Counted from the stretch's first letter, positions 46,234 to 57,571 are shown. The stretch: 64,000 bases of DNA from Ciona savignyi (GCA_000149265.1 CH000855.1:59704-123703); one strand, 5' to 3'. Translations and numbers: made by a program. The notes: generated by a model not told the origin, from the sequence alone.

Positions 46234-46841
46234 CTATATGGGTTTGAAAATAAATGACACTAGAGATCCTGTGGTACTTATTTCTACAGAACTAGTTTCT
46301 TTCATTTCAGATTCTTCAGCTTCCTACAAATGAATTATAAATTTAAATATCAATTTCAACACTGCATTAAAATAGTACCGTAATTCAAAAACACTATAAG
46401 ACTTACTTACACATACTTCAGAATCAGCAGGTTTAGTTTGAGATGTATCACTAGGTGTAGGTGGAATAGTTGGTCTCAACAAAGACTCTATGGCAAGGTA
46501 TTTTTCCTTAACCTGAATTAAAATTTGTTGGAACTGCATTTTTCACCAAGCGGTTTGTTTTCATCATCTTGACCAATTCATTGGAGTCAAATACATTTTT
46601 ACTATGATAATCCTTGTCACAAAAATGTGCACTAACACACTGCGGTTCTTTTTCCAGGTAATTTAGAACGCTTGCATTGTTGTATCCATTGCTTCATCCG
46701 TTTTTTGTCGTTGTGAGGAAATCGATGGAAGTGCACAGGTAGATTGGAATTTCGTGTGCTTTAATAGAAATTTGTACATCCCGGAGCAAAACAATATGCT
46801 CCAATCACTCTTTCTTCCTTCTCAGTGGCTTCCTTTACGAA
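46234..46841 (-). pseudogene. THAP-domain coding remnant (Kolobok-type)
   Basis: After an acceptor (TTTTCCAATTCAG) at 46842 the minus strand reads a THAP zinc finger in pieces: CFAPGCTN (first Cys pair), VHFHRFPHNDKKRMKQWIQQ, then after a frame change EKEPQCVSAHF (C-x2-H), and LVKNAVPTNF (the AVPT motif). An in-frame TAA after CTNFY and the frame change mark decay. Downstream a frame (46411-46539) ends at a GTAAGTAAG donor and an 87-bp intron leads to EAEESEMKETSSVEIS and a stop at 46234. It lies within a TTAA-flanked transposon, so transposase origin is likelier than a host gene. Confidence 0.65.
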
Positions 46842-48191
46842 CTGAATTGGAAAAGTGGTATATTCTTTTTAACTTATTTGGGTAGTTAAGTAGAGTTTTT
46901 TTTATATATATTCTTCACTTACGTATCTGAGTGCTTGCTTTGTACTTATTGTCGGACTACACATCGGCTACTGTGGATAACTGGTTTATGCAATAAGTGG
47001 TATTCTTATTCAGTAGGCTAATGCTCAGTTTCAATAACAGCAGACATTAAATGCACCACATACACAACAGCAAAACATACAAACAGCCAAGGTAAACCAT
47101 GAAAGAAATAGGCTGTTCCCAACGCATAGTCTAGCCTTTGCTTGATGGCTGGTTTATTTCTTTCTGGCAGTTACAGTTTAATGCATTCTGTTCTAGTTTT
47201 CTTGTTCTGTCTTCACTTTTATGATTTATGATATAAAGGTCCAGGACCGTGCAGTCCTGAATGATCGCGCTTAAGGTAAGCTGTCACACGCGCGTACATT
47301 GGTTCAGTTAGGCTATATGACAAGTGTTATGCTATGTCTCTATAACAAAAAAACGAAAATACAACGCTCCTGCAGGCGCTTCTGTTACTAATTTCCTTCT
47401 AAACTGGCACATGATTGTATACAATACATTACCGGTACCCTTCTATACTGGCACATGATTGTATAAATTTGATTTTTGTTATCAGCGTATTTTTTTCCAT
47501 TTATTAAGATATTCCTAGAATCGACTTTAGTTCCCCTTTAATTTATAAATTGTCCTAATTACAAATTGCTAATAATTTCGGTCACAAAATGTCACTACAC
47601 ACACTTGGTCTTTTATGCAACTGTATTGGTCGTTATCGCGAATTATCGCGACATGACATATTCAGATTCTCCGCCTAATAATTTTAAACTTAAATGTTCA
47701 TTTATTTGATGCACATAATAATAGTGTATTTATGGTTGTTATTCATATTCTATGTTGGGGGATTTTATTGGGTAAACTGTTTTAAATTTTGTTTTTCTGC
47801 ATCATGTTACATGTTGTTATAATAATTCAGTCACCGATCATATCACCAGGAAGGACAACTTAAGGTGTAGGCCTACTTATAGCCAAGGTTTGAGTAGCCA
47901 AATGCACCTACACGTAACACCAGTACTTATGCCATTGGCTAACCATATAACAGTTGATTCATTAGAAATTGCTACTTGGAATAAATCACCACAAATCTCC
48001 TTCATGAAATATAGTTTCGTAGCAAAATCAATTTTTTCCGACCACTGGAGCTCCTGCTGACCAAACCATATGAATCACACTGATGTACAATGAACAGCAT
48101 GGACATCTTTCATAATATTATTGATAAAACAATTAAATTAATAAATAATAAATTACAATCTTTGGTGAGAAATAAAAAACTTTGTTTCTAG

Positions 48192-48350
48192 ATCAAGGAG
48201 TTACAGTTAAATGGAACAGAGCTGGGAAATGTAGCTGAATACCTGGTTCCTCATATTCAACATATTGATGAACTTACATTGGAGGATTGCGAACAACTGA
48301 ACGATTGTATGCAGGATTTATGCACAACTTTTAATAATCGACCGAACAAG
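48192..48350 (+). CDS. LRR-like exon a, copy 1
   Basis: 159 bp (53 codons) between TTTGTTTCTAG and donor AACAAG|GTAAATATT, phase 0 at both ends. It reads IKELQLNGTELGNVAEYL, then IQHIDELTLEDCEQLND and on. Spacing of L, N and C (L..L.L....L....YL.P and I.EL.LE.C..L.D) fits two ribonuclease-inhibitor-type leucine-rich repeats as in NLR proteins. The copy-2 exon differs at 13 bases, 10 of them replacing residues. The start of the gene is not visible. Confidence 0.65.
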
Positions 48351-48520
48351 GTAAATATTGGGAACCATACTTCAAGTAGCTCCACATCAATCACTGATTT
48401 ATTATAGATGTGTATATTTACACAACTGTACTGCAGTGGTTTTACAAATAGTAATGATAAATACATGGTTGACAGTCTTGATTTATATTTTTACATTTTT
48501 GTAAAAACATTCTCGGTTGT

Positions 48521-49260
48521 TTAAAACCCTTTAACTGCCGCTCCGAAAAAGGCGCCGAAAATGACATAAGTGGAAAAGTATACGACCGATTTTGATCAGT
48601 GAGATGGCGCTGGAGAGCTGAATAATTTCTGCGTTTACCAATATAAGATGATATATAGGTTTGCATTTAATATTTTTTTAGTTATTTGAGTCTTAAAAAA
48701 TGTATACATATATGTGTGGTTTTGGTTGTTTTAATTAGTTTTAATTTTGGTTTTAGTCCCCGATTAGTTTTCAACTATTGTCGTCATGGTTCGCTTGGTT
48801 AGTTTGAAAACAATCCATTTGTTTTTGGCTTGAACATTTTGGATTAGGCTATTTTTTAAGCTTATGGAGGGTAAAAACAGAGGAAGCTGTCCTTTTGTTG
48901 GCTGATAATGATTCTGAAAGCAGTTGTGCTTCATTTTTGAGTAGTTCTAGCGATGAAGAACCTTTTTGAAGATGTTTTGCATCAGTTTTGTTTTGCTGTG
49001 GCTATGTGTTTGTGTTTCATTGGGCAAGTGTAAAAAAAAAAAATTTTTTTTGGATTTACGTATTACGACGTCATCACATAAAGAGTAGTACAAATATGTT
49101 CCATAGATAATCATAAATAACTTTGCTACATACGGTTTTGTTTGTAAATTAGAAAAAAAGATAGATTTTGTTGATCTAAATAGTAACACATGACGTCATT
49201 GCAGAATGTATGACGTCATCGAAATTTTACCAATGCAAATAAAAAGAAAATTTATTACTG
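48521..49260 (+). mobile_element. piggyBac-like remnant in intron, copy 1
   Basis: TTAA (48521-48524) is followed by AACCCTTTAACTGCCGC, resembling the CCCTTTGnCTGCC ends of piggyBac elements. Downstream a frame reads TEEAVLLLADNDSESS and SSSSDEEPF, an acidic Ser-rich stretch like the N-terminus of piggyBac transposases. The far end is not recognised. The same remnant sits in copy 2, so it predates the duplication. Confidence 0.4.
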
Positions 49261-49410
49261 AACAACTTTTCTGTTGATCATATGATGCTTACATTTAATA
49301 TTATGCGCCACATAAATAATGTGTGTTTATCGCGATGAAGTAACTGCTCAAGTGATGAGCATGGTATTTCTTGCATTCATATTATGATGTTTAGTTTTTT
49401 TGTTGATAAT

Positions 49411-49712
49411 CGTCCGGCCCGATGGTCTAGCGGTTAAGTGCGTCGCCTTTCAATCGAAAGGTTGCAGGTGCGAAACTGGTCGCTAGCTAGACGGTTGTGT
49501 CCTTGGGCAAGGCACTTTACGGACATTGCCTGAACCCAGCAGATTAATGGGTTCTACCAAATTGAAGGAACGTGTCTATCATATACATCACACTGCAATC
49601 GCTCCGGTAACCCGTGGATGGGCGCGAGGTGATCTGACGATTGCCCGTGTGATAACCCCCTTGGTTTTCCCATTCACGGGGATAAACATGAATATCCTCC
49701 TATCCTATCCTA
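49411..49712 (+). mobile_element. Young tRNA-derived SINE, absent from the paralogous site
   Basis: Full-length SINE (GTCCGGCCCGATGGTCTAGC ... TATCCTATCC) flanked by ATAAT on both sides. The paralogous intron at about 54935 reads TTAATAATTCATATATAC without it, a natural empty site. It therefore inserted after the cassette duplication. Confidence 0.95.
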
Positions 49713-49853
49713 TAATTCATATATACTGACTACAAAACCATTCTTGTGATCTTGTCAAACTACAAGTACCATGTCATATCGGGTATATTGTTCCATATAA
49801 CCAAAGTATGATAACTTACATTAATATAAATCACCTCCTTATCCTTGTTGCAG

Positions 49854-50006
49854 ATTGTCTTAGATATTCGATCTGAATTCGATGAGAACGCAGCAAGTTG
49901 TTTGGCCGATTGTTTGCATAAAGTCAGCCGTCTACGAATTGATGAGGAGTGGATTTCCGTACAAAGTCGCATCATCTTACGCGAAGCTGTTCAACAACTT
50001 TCCTCG
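49854..50006 (+). CDS. LRR-like exon b, copy 1
   Basis: 153 bp (51 codons) after acceptor TATCCTTGTTGCAG and before TCCTCG|GTAAATCTT, phase 0 at both ends. It reads IVLDIRSEFDENAASCL, then ADCLHKVSRLRIDEEW and VQSRIILREAVQQLSS, with leucine spacing consistent with the LRR of exon a. Six residues differ from copy 2 (D/Y, R/P, R/H, R/Q, E/K, W/R). Confidence 0.65.
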
Positions 50007-50146
50007 GTAAATCTTCCTTGTACATTTCGATCGTTCAGAACGGAAACGATATTCATAGAGATAGTCATATGTGGATTGGTAACAAGTAGTAATGGAATAA
50101 ATTCCAAATTTCACTAGTTCGGATGTCAAATTGTGCGCATCATAAA

Positions 50147-50262
50147 TTTTTATGATTTATTTGTGGAAAAACACAATTGACATAACACAAAGTTTCAAAT
50201 TACCCCGTCCCCACTGTCAGGTTAGCAGAGATATTGCAGTTTGGTGTATATGATTGATAAAT
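50147..50262 (-). mobile_element. Old SINE fragment in intron, copy 1
   Basis: Diverged 3' half of the tRNA SINE, minus strand: landmarks matching CACGGGGATAAACAT, GGTAACCCG and ACACAACACACTGCAATA are recognisable with many changes. A matching fragment at 55359-55521 shows insertion before the duplication. Confidence 0.6.
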
Positions 50263-51638
50263 TTCGTCAACAAATGCGATTATATTTTTGTATAATTATA
50301 TTATTGTAAGTAGAAACGGTTTGGTCTCCGGTATTCAAAATCACACATCATGCCTTTCCTATACAAACATGGTGTTAGGGATTTTCCTATTCAAATCAGT
50401 TTGATTTATAGCAATATTCCAAATTCATTCATTTATTTTAAATGCCAAAGAAACTCTTACCAGTGTTACAGAATTGCATGTTTGTTTTATAATATTTTTA
50501 ATTATAGTCACTGATAAGTAAAAATAAATCGTTCCACTATGAGCACTTAATATGAATTGTTAGAATCGAAAAATAATTCCAATTATTGTGATTTCGATTG
50601 GAATTTGAATCTTGATTTTGGATGGACATTGTGACATGGTGTGAAGGCACAGTACATTGCTGTAGGTTAACACAGCATTTGGTTATGATCACGCTGGATA
50701 TTGAATGATGATCTTGTGTCTTCGATTGATCTAACCAGTTGGATCATGTAGACACACATATGAACAACTGCTGACTGTAATGAAGCTTCTTGTTTTGTGT
50801 TGGAGTTGATCCCAAATGAAAACATTATTAAGTCGATTAACTGGGTTATTTAAAATCAATATTATATTTCTAATTACTACAACTTCCTTAATAATTTGGT
50901 GTTGTTAGATAATTAACATAAGATGAGTATTGAATCAATTAAAGTTTTCCATTCTTACTTGATATTAAGTGGTTTTGAGTTTCCATCTGTTCCATACATA
51001 TGGTATTAGTTTGCGTATAATATTTGCTTCTTGTTTAAATATATTAAATAATATCCCATAAATATCCCAAATAACCCAGTTATTTTAATCCAATTTATAT
51101 TTTCCAGTTTGTTGTATATTTCTATCACTTTCTTAACAATGTAAAGTAAATTGTCCAATCCAGCTCCAAGATCAAATTACCATAAATATCGACGGTGACA
51201 ATACTGAAACCAATGATGATTTCAACACAATTAAATAATTCCCTTCTGATAATATTGGTCGTATCCATTGCATATATCACCCACCTTGCAAGGTTGTAAC
51301 TATTTTGGATATTCCCTTTCAATGTAGAACATAATCAACCAGTATTGCACAAATGTACAATTCGTACGGTTAGGACCAGTTTTCAGGTGGAATTCCAGAC
51401 CTAATGTTACCAAGTGAAATAACATGTAGTCTAATATATTTGTTTATTTATTGGCTATCCCTTCAATCAAGAATAATGAAATATGAACAGGTTGCTATAG
51501 TACCTTCAGTATGTGAAATGCAATTACAAACTGTAATGAAATAGTGCTGTTATATATGGCCGAAATTTAATAGTAAATTAGAGTCACTATCCGTATATAT
51601 GGTATCTTGTTTATAACTTAAATAATGCATTTCCTCAG

Positions 51639-51764
51639 GAGCTGGTTGTAGTTGATGAATCGGGTACTGAACATGATGCAGTTAAATGGCCAACATCATG
51701 GAGGGTGGATGCTGATTATCATCCTGAAGATGTGAAGCGAATCCTACAACTGCAACCCGGGAAG
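51639..51764 (+). CDS. LRR-like exon c, copy 1
   Basis: 126 bp (42 codons) after TTTCCTCAG, phase 0. It reads ELVVVDESGTEHDAVKWP, then SWRVDADYHPEDVKRI and LQLQPGK. The donor (GGGAAG|GTTCGGAT) is weak, and the frame runs on for ~25 codons to a stop, so this could also be the last exon. Eight of 42 residues differ from copy 2, the highest divergence of the three exons. Confidence 0.55.
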
Positions 51765-52425
51765 GTTCGGATAAAATGTGGTTTTGGAATAAATTTTATG
51801 TTAATTTCTATTGTGTTTAACAAGTGGTGTATTGTGATGGGATGATGTCTTTAAATATTTGGGTTTGTAATGGAATGTATCATTGTTAATTGTGGTATTT
51901 AGTAAGGTTTATAACATACACTCACAAGCAAGCAGGTTGGATGCTCGAAATCCTCAGTTTAAAGTACCTATTGCTTATAAGTTAAAACAAACTAAACCTG
52001 ATATGCAGCATGAAGCCAGTGTTGGTAAACAATAGTAGGCGGTAGCAGTATGGACACTTTAAGGTCAATGTTTATAGTTATTCAAGAGGTTTAGGTTAGT
52101 AGTTTTTTAGTTGTGTCAGTCACCCTGTGAAATGGCTTAACTGCAGAATAATAACATAATTGGACAGCTCAGTGACAGTAGAACTAATTAAATAAACGAA
52201 AACACTGAACCACGCTTTTGTTGTTGGGTGATATCCTCATTAGCTTACGTCATACCCCACACCTGGTGTCGGTATATAATCTTTGATCTATATATATTAA
52301 ATGACTAGAAATACTCAATTGTTAGGGGAACATTGGGGAGTCAAATAACTTAAATATATCGCCTCCCAAGTAACCAGGTAACGATTGTGTATTAGCAGGC
52401 AGTAGCATTTACCTTTTAAACTAAG

Positions 52426-53219
52426 CGGTCCTGTAGTATTTCGAGGTACCGTTTTGTTGCTACCTGTACTAATTTGTTACTCTCGCTATCCAGACTCCAT
52501 CACGGAAGGTTTTTAGCACCCCTACTTTATTTTTGCTTCTATTGGGGCAAGTGCATTTGGCCGCTCGTCGCTAAACCAAAAGGTCACTTTAGGCTGTCCT
52601 TTCCAGTTTGTAAAATCGGTGCTCTTCTGATTTCTGACTCCGATAACTTACAGCATATAATTCAGACAATAGACTATAGACGCACGGTAATACTTTATTC
52701 TGTAAGCTGCAGAATAAAGAAAACGCCCATCTTAATTGCGATAATGACTGGTATTTTAAATACAAAAGCGACGTAATCGTCGTAAATACGACGCAAACTA
52801 CTTGTTAGTAAAAAATACGTTCACATACGTGTTCTAAAACGATATACTTGATCATTATACACAAACATTAATATTATTTCCCGAAAGAATCGATTCACCA
52901 CAGGTTCTTTTATTGTTGACCAAATGCAGATACAATGAAACACGCATTCATGCTTAAGTCATTAAATGCGAGCACGACTTAATAAACACTGAACTCGACT
53001 TCTCTGCATCTTTGCTGCAGATGCCCTGGTTCTAAACTGTTTGATATTATTCATGTTTGAAAACAATGTAAGAAATAGGAAGTCCATGAAGTGTTTAACC
53101 AGAGGTCGTATTAAAGCAGTTTAACAACCGTTTGAAGGGGAATTTACATGAAACCAATATTAACTGATAAAGATAACACGCGGTACATATTAAATAACGA
53201 CAAAAACACGGATTTGCTA
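52426..53219. other. Spacer between the two LRR cassettes
   Basis: Not duplicated. It starts with a foldback-type end (GGTCCTGTAGTATTTCGAGG) related to the element at 45125-45345. No exon is supported; the open frame at 52474-52776 lacks convincing splice sites. Confidence 0.4.
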
Positions 53220-53457
53220 CATGACATATTCAGATTCTCAACCTAATAATTTTAAACTTAAATGTTCAGCTATTTTATACACATAATAATAGTGTATTTA
53301 TGGTTGCTTATTCATATTCTATGTTGGGGAATTTTATTGGGTAAACTGTTTTTAATTTTGTTTTTCCGCATCATGTTACATGTTGTTATAATAATTCAGT
53401 CACCGATCATATCACCAGGAAGGACAGCTTAAGGTGTACTTATAGCTAAGGTTTGAT

Positions 53458-53620
53458 CAGCCAAATGCACCTACACGTAACACCAGTACTTATGCCATTG
53501 GCTAACCATATAACAGTTAATTCATTAGAAATTGCTGCTGGGAATAAATCACCACAAATCTCCTTCATGAAATATAGTTTCGTAGCAAAATCGATTTTTC
53601 CGACCACTAGAGCTCTTGCT
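53458..53620 (+). CDS. Possible further exon shared by both cassettes
   Basis: A frame reading QMHLHVTPVLMPLANHI, then VNSLEIAAGNKSPQISF is preserved in copy 1 (from about 47907) up to FVAKSIF, after which copy 1 differs. The leucine pattern is weakly LRR-like. Acceptor (GGTTTGATCAG) and donor are unclear, so this is a tentative exon. Confidence 0.2.
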
Positions 53621-53737
53621 CACCAAAACCATATGAATCACACTGATGTACAATGAACAGCATGGTGGACATCTTTCATTATATTATTGATAAAACAATT
53701 ACAATCTTTGGTGAGAAATAAAAAACTTTGTTTCTAG

Positions 53738-53896
53738 ATCAAGAAGTTAGTGTTGAATGAAACAGAGCTGGGAAATGTAGCTGAATACCTGGTTCCTCAT
53801 ATTCAACATATTGATGAACTTCGATTAGAGAATTGCAAACAACTGACCGATTGTATGCGGGATTTGTGCACAACTTTTAATAATCGACCGAACAAG
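53738..53896 (+). CDS. LRR-like exon a, copy 2
   Basis: 159 bp, acceptor TTTGTTTCTAG, donor AACAAG|GTATTTCAA, phase 0. It reads IKKLVLNETELGNVAEYL, then IDELRLENCKQLTDCMRD. The LRR spacing (L.L.N..L; L.LE.C..LTD) is clearer than in copy 1. The first ~75 bp after codon 8 are identical to copy 1 and the changes cluster in the second repeat. Confidence 0.65.
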
Positions 53897-54050
53897 GTAT
53901 TTCAAGTGGCTCAACATCAATCACTGATTTATTATAGATGTGTGTATTTACACAACTGTACTGCAGTGCTTTTACAAATATTAATGATAAATACATGGTT
54001 GACAGTCTTGATTTATATTTTTACATTCTTGTAAAAACATTCTCGGTTGT

Positions 54051-54790
54051 TTAAAACCCTTTCTGCCGCTCCGAATAAGGCGCCGAAAAGGACATAAGTG
54101 GAAAAGTATACGGCCGATTTTGATCAGTGAGATGGCGCTGGAGAGCTGAATAATTTCTGCGTTTACCAATATAAGATGATATATAGGTTTGCATTTGAAT
54201 TTTTTTAGTTATTTGAGTCTTAAAAAATGTATACAAATATGTATGGTTTTGGTTGTTTTAATTAGTTTTAATTTTGGTTTTAGTCCCCGATTAGTTTTCA
54301 ACTATTGTCGTCATGGTTCGCTTGGTTAATTTGAAAACAATCCATTCGTTTTTGGCTTGAACATTTTGGATTAGGCTATTTTTTAAGCTTATGGAGGGTA
54401 AAAACAGAGGAAGCTGTCCTTTTGTTGGCTGATAATGATTCTGAAATCAGTTGTGCTTCATTTTTGAGTAGTTCTAGCGATGAAGAACCTTTTTGAAGAT
54501 GTTTTGCATCAGTTTTGTTTTGCTGTGGCTATGTGTTTGTGTTTCATTGGGCAAGTGTAAAAAAAAAAATTTTTTTTTTTGATTTACGTATTACGACGTC
54601 ATCATAAAGAGTAGTACAAATATGTTCCATAGATAATCATAAATAACTTTGCTACATACTGTTTTGTTTGTAAATTAGAAAAAAAGATAGATTTTGTTGA
54701 TCTAAATAGTAACACATGACGTCATTGCAGAATGTATGACGTCATCGAAATTTTACCAATGCAAATAAAAAGAAAATTTATTACTGAACA
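54051..54790 (+). mobile_element. piggyBac-like remnant in intron, copy 2
   Basis: Counterpart of 48521-49260 with the same TTAA and CCCTTT start (two bases shorter) and the same acidic Ser-rich frame. It is inherited through the duplication. Confidence 0.4.
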
Positions 54791-55074
54791 ACTTTTCTGT
54801 TGATCATATGATGCTTACATTTAATATTATGTGCCACATAAATTATGTGTGTTTATCGCGATGAAGTAACTTTTCAAGTGATGAGCATTTTATTTCTTGC
54901 ATTCATATTATGATGTTTTGCTCCATTTGTTAATAATTCATATATACTGACTACAAAACCATTCTTGTGATCTTGTCAAACTGCAAGTACCATGTCATAT
55001 CGGGTATATTGTTCCATATAACCAACGTATGATAACTTATATTAATATGAATCACCTCCTTATCCTTGTTGCAG

Positions 55075-55227
55075 ATTGTCTTATATATTCCATCTGAATT
55101 CGATGAAAACGCAGCAAGTTGTTTGGCCGATTGTTTGCATAAAGTCAGCCATCTACAAATTGACGAGAAGAGGATTTCCGTACAAAGTCGCATCATCTTA
55201 CGTGAAGCTGTTCAACAACTTTCCTCG
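55075..55227 (+). CDS. LRR-like exon b, copy 2
   Basis: 153 bp after TATCCTTGTTGCAG and before TCCTCG|GTAAGTCTT, a stronger donor than in copy 1. It reads IVLYIPSEFDENAASCL, then KVSHLQIDEKRISVQS. No stop, length kept, six replacements against three silent changes relative to copy 1. Confidence 0.65.
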
Positions 55228-55358
55228 GTAAGTCTTCCTTGTACATTTCGATCGTTCAGAACGGAAACGATATTCCTAGAGATAGTCATATGTGGATTGG
55301 TAACAAGTAGTGATGGGATGAAATGCAAAATTCACTCGTTCGGATAAGAAATTCCATG

Positions 55359-55521
55359 TTTTATCCCTGTGAATGGGAAAACACAATTAACATTACATGA
55401 GGACTTTTAAATTACCCCGTACCCACTGTCAGGTTAGCAGGGATATTGAAGTGTGGTGTATATGATGGATAATTTTTCTTCAGTTTTAGTAAAACCCAAT
55501 AATCCACTGAGTTAATTCAGG
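55359..55521 (-). mobile_element. Old SINE fragment in intron, copy 2
   Basis: Counterpart of 50147-50262 and better preserved at its tail (TTTATCCCTGTGAATGGGAAA). It includes the AACCCAATAATCCACTGAG block of the SINE body. It dates to before the cassette duplication. Confidence 0.65.
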
Positions 55522-55765
55522 ACGACTTTAAGATTAGTATTGAAATACTAGGGCAGATATGAAGTAACAAAATTTTTCACCATAAGTCAACCTAAACAAT
55601 TTTGAACTCACGCTATACATACGCAATATGTTTCTGTAAGCAGAATTTTTCGAGTCACTGGTTACCTATTCAAAATCACACAGGGTATATAACCTATTTA
55701 ATTTTGGATAGCCAAATATTTTTTATAATTTCTAAACTGCAGAATGGATAAATAATTTCGATAAT

Positions 55766-56038
55766 TCAGAAAAATTCCCAATTCGAATTGAATTTGGTCG
55801 ATTCGTTGGACTTCTTCATAGAATCATAGAATCGAATCGGTAGCGGGAAATGTGGCATAAAAGTTCTTATCACAATAATAATCATTAGAGCGATTATAGA
55901 CTTTGCTTTGTAAAGTATCGTTATTTGCCAACAAACAGCAGACAATTTAGGATCAAATATGTCTAAGAGGACTCTATGAACATTGGCCGATTTGGTGGAC
56001 TTAAAATTATAATAGTCGTCCCAGACATCGGATTTCAT
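55766..56038 (-). CDS. Unidentified ORF in copy-2 intron, possibly transposon-derived
   Basis: A minus-strand frame starting MKSDVWDDYYNFKSTKS lies in intron sequence with no counterpart in copy 1. SDVW-x-Y-F at the start is reminiscent of BED-finger hAT transposases, but the paired Cys/His are not seen. The later part is low-complexity. Probably a mobile-element scrap. Confidence 0.2.
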   Translation of the reverse strand: MKSDVWDDYYNFKSTKSANVHRVLLDIFDPKLSAVCWQITILYKAKSIIALMIIIVIRTFMPHFPLPIRFYDSMKKSNESTKFNSNWEFF

Positions 56039-56475
56039 GGTATTTTTATTTAAAATTTAATTGACGTTTTGACTGCTGTAAAAATTTCGTTAAATTTGGT
56101 CAACTATTTTGTGTCGAAAAAAGCAATTGAAAAACTGCTGTCTGCTCTGTATGCTTAAAGAATTTTACATTCACAAAGTTTAGTTGAAACATAGATATCA
56201 CAAAATCCCAGTTTTCAGGTGGAATTCCAGACCTAATGTTACCAAGTGAAATAACATGTAGTCTAATATATTTGTTTATTTATTGGCTATCCCTTCAATC
56301 AAGAATAATGAAATATAAACAGGTTGCTATAGTACCTCCACTATGTGAAATACAATTACAATCTGTGTTGAAATAGGACTGTAATATATGGGGCCGAAGT
56401 TTAATAGTAAATTAGAGTCACTATCCATATATACGCTTCTATCTTGTTTATAACTTGAATATTGCATTTCCTCAG

Positions 56476-56601
56476 GAGTTGGTTGTAGTTGATAGATCGG
56501 GTACAGAATATGATGTAGTTAAATGGCTAACTTCATGGACAGTGGATGCTAATGATCGTCCTGAAGATGTGAAGCGAATCCTACAACTGCAACCCGGGAA
56601 G
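56476..56601 (+). CDS. LRR-like exon c, copy 2
   Basis: 126 bp after TTTCCTCAG, phase 0. It reads ELVVVDRSGTEYDVVKWL, then SWTVDANDRPEDVKRI and LQLQPGK, followed by the same weak donor as copy 1 (GGGAAG|GTTCGGAT). Ten replacement and three silent base differences from copy 1. Confidence 0.55.
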
Positions 56602-56844
56602 GTTCGGATAAAATGTCGTTTTCGAATAAATTTTATTTTGATTTCTATTGTGTTCAACAAGTGGTGTATTGTGATGGGATGATGTCTTTAAATATTTGGG
56701 TTTGTAATGGAATGTTTCATTGTTAATTGTGGTATTTAGTGAGGTTTATAACATACACTCACAAGTAAGCAGGTTGGATGCTCGAAATATACCTCCTCAT
56801 TTTGAAGTATTTTTTTTAAGAGTAAAAACAAACTCACCCTGATG

Positions 56845-57571
56845 TTCTGAATTGGCTCTATTGCCCCTTTTGCAGTTACGCGCCTTTCTCCACCGAAGTT
56901 TATTGAAATGCGGTAACTAGAAATAACGAAAACAATATAAATAATATGAAACAATAAATAATAAAAAAAGAAGAATATAAATTAAATACCTGAGTTTGGG
57001 GGATTATTTATGTCAATCCGTTCACTACAGATTGTTAATACAGCACTTTTGTCTATTCAACGCTTTGAACTATTCACTGCAGACTCTCAGCTACAACTAA
57101 AAAGGTCAGCGAAAATACTAAAGAAATAAACTAAAGCCACGCCTTACACGTGTACAAAAAACAAAGAGAACAAAGGATAAAAAGGCAAATGAGAGAAAAT
57201 AATAACGTCATAGAAAACAGGAAATAATAATCTAAACCAACAAAAACTCTCGCATTAACATAGCTTCCCAAAAATTTCACAAATTTTTCCAATTGAAAAA
57301 CGGTAAATCATATAGCAAATGGCAACAATAGCACAGTTGAACGGTTTTGGATAAGGCTCCTCGTCGGGTAATCGTCTAGCTTCTCGTCGGGTATAATGGT
57401 TTTAGTTATACCAGGGTATTTAGCTGCGTAATCAAACAGAACCCGTAGATTTTCTTGCTTATTGAAATGATGTTTTTCGGTGTGTGGTATGTAGTTTGTC
57501 CGGTTTGTATTTTTATACATAGAGGGCTTGTCCACTGATTTGTCAAAAAGTTCAATTACATTGTACATATG
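56845..57571 (-). mobile_element. ~725-bp insertion specific to cassette copy 2
   Basis: Copy 1 reads continuously from AAACAAACTAAACCTGATATG to GCATGAAGCC; copy 2 has ~725 bp between the same points. Inside are the dispersed repeat shared with 41347-41463 and, on the minus strand, an 88-codon frame from 57574 with protein-like text (QENLRVLFDYAAKYPG, IIPDEKLDDYPTRSL). I recognise neither the family nor clear ends. Confidence 0.55.

Larger units (their letters stand above)
44507..47537 (-). mobile_element. Kolobok/T2-type DNA transposon with nested insertions
   Basis: TTAA flanks both ends (44503-44506, 47538-47541). The termini AGGAAAACT and, inverted, AGGGGAACT match the TTAAAGGRR ends of T2/Kolobok families. 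Inverted terminal arms follow (GTCGATTTTAGGAATATT; GTCGATTCTAGGAATATC) and a second paired block (TTGTATACAATCATGTGCC at about 45708 and, inverted, near 47415 and 47455). A THAP coding remnant on the minus strand (46234-46841) fits this superfamily. A Mutator-like element and a SINE have inserted into it. Confidence 0.75.
47650..52425 (+). repeat. LRR cassette, copy 1 (segmental tandem duplication)
   Basis: From TGACATATTCAGATTCTC to ACCTTTTAAACTAAG this ~4.8-kb region is collinear with 53220-58463, including introns. It holds three coding exons (48192, 49854, 51639), an old piggyBac-like fragment, an old SINE fragment and one young SINE absent from copy 2. The intron centre (about 50263-51370) does not match copy 2. 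Confidence 0.9.

Noticed and set aside
53981-54236. Minus-strand frames shared by both LRR cassettes (48442-48666 and 53981-54236).
   Set aside because: They lie in the piggyBac-like remnant on the opposite strand, differ in length between copies and have no start or splice consistency.
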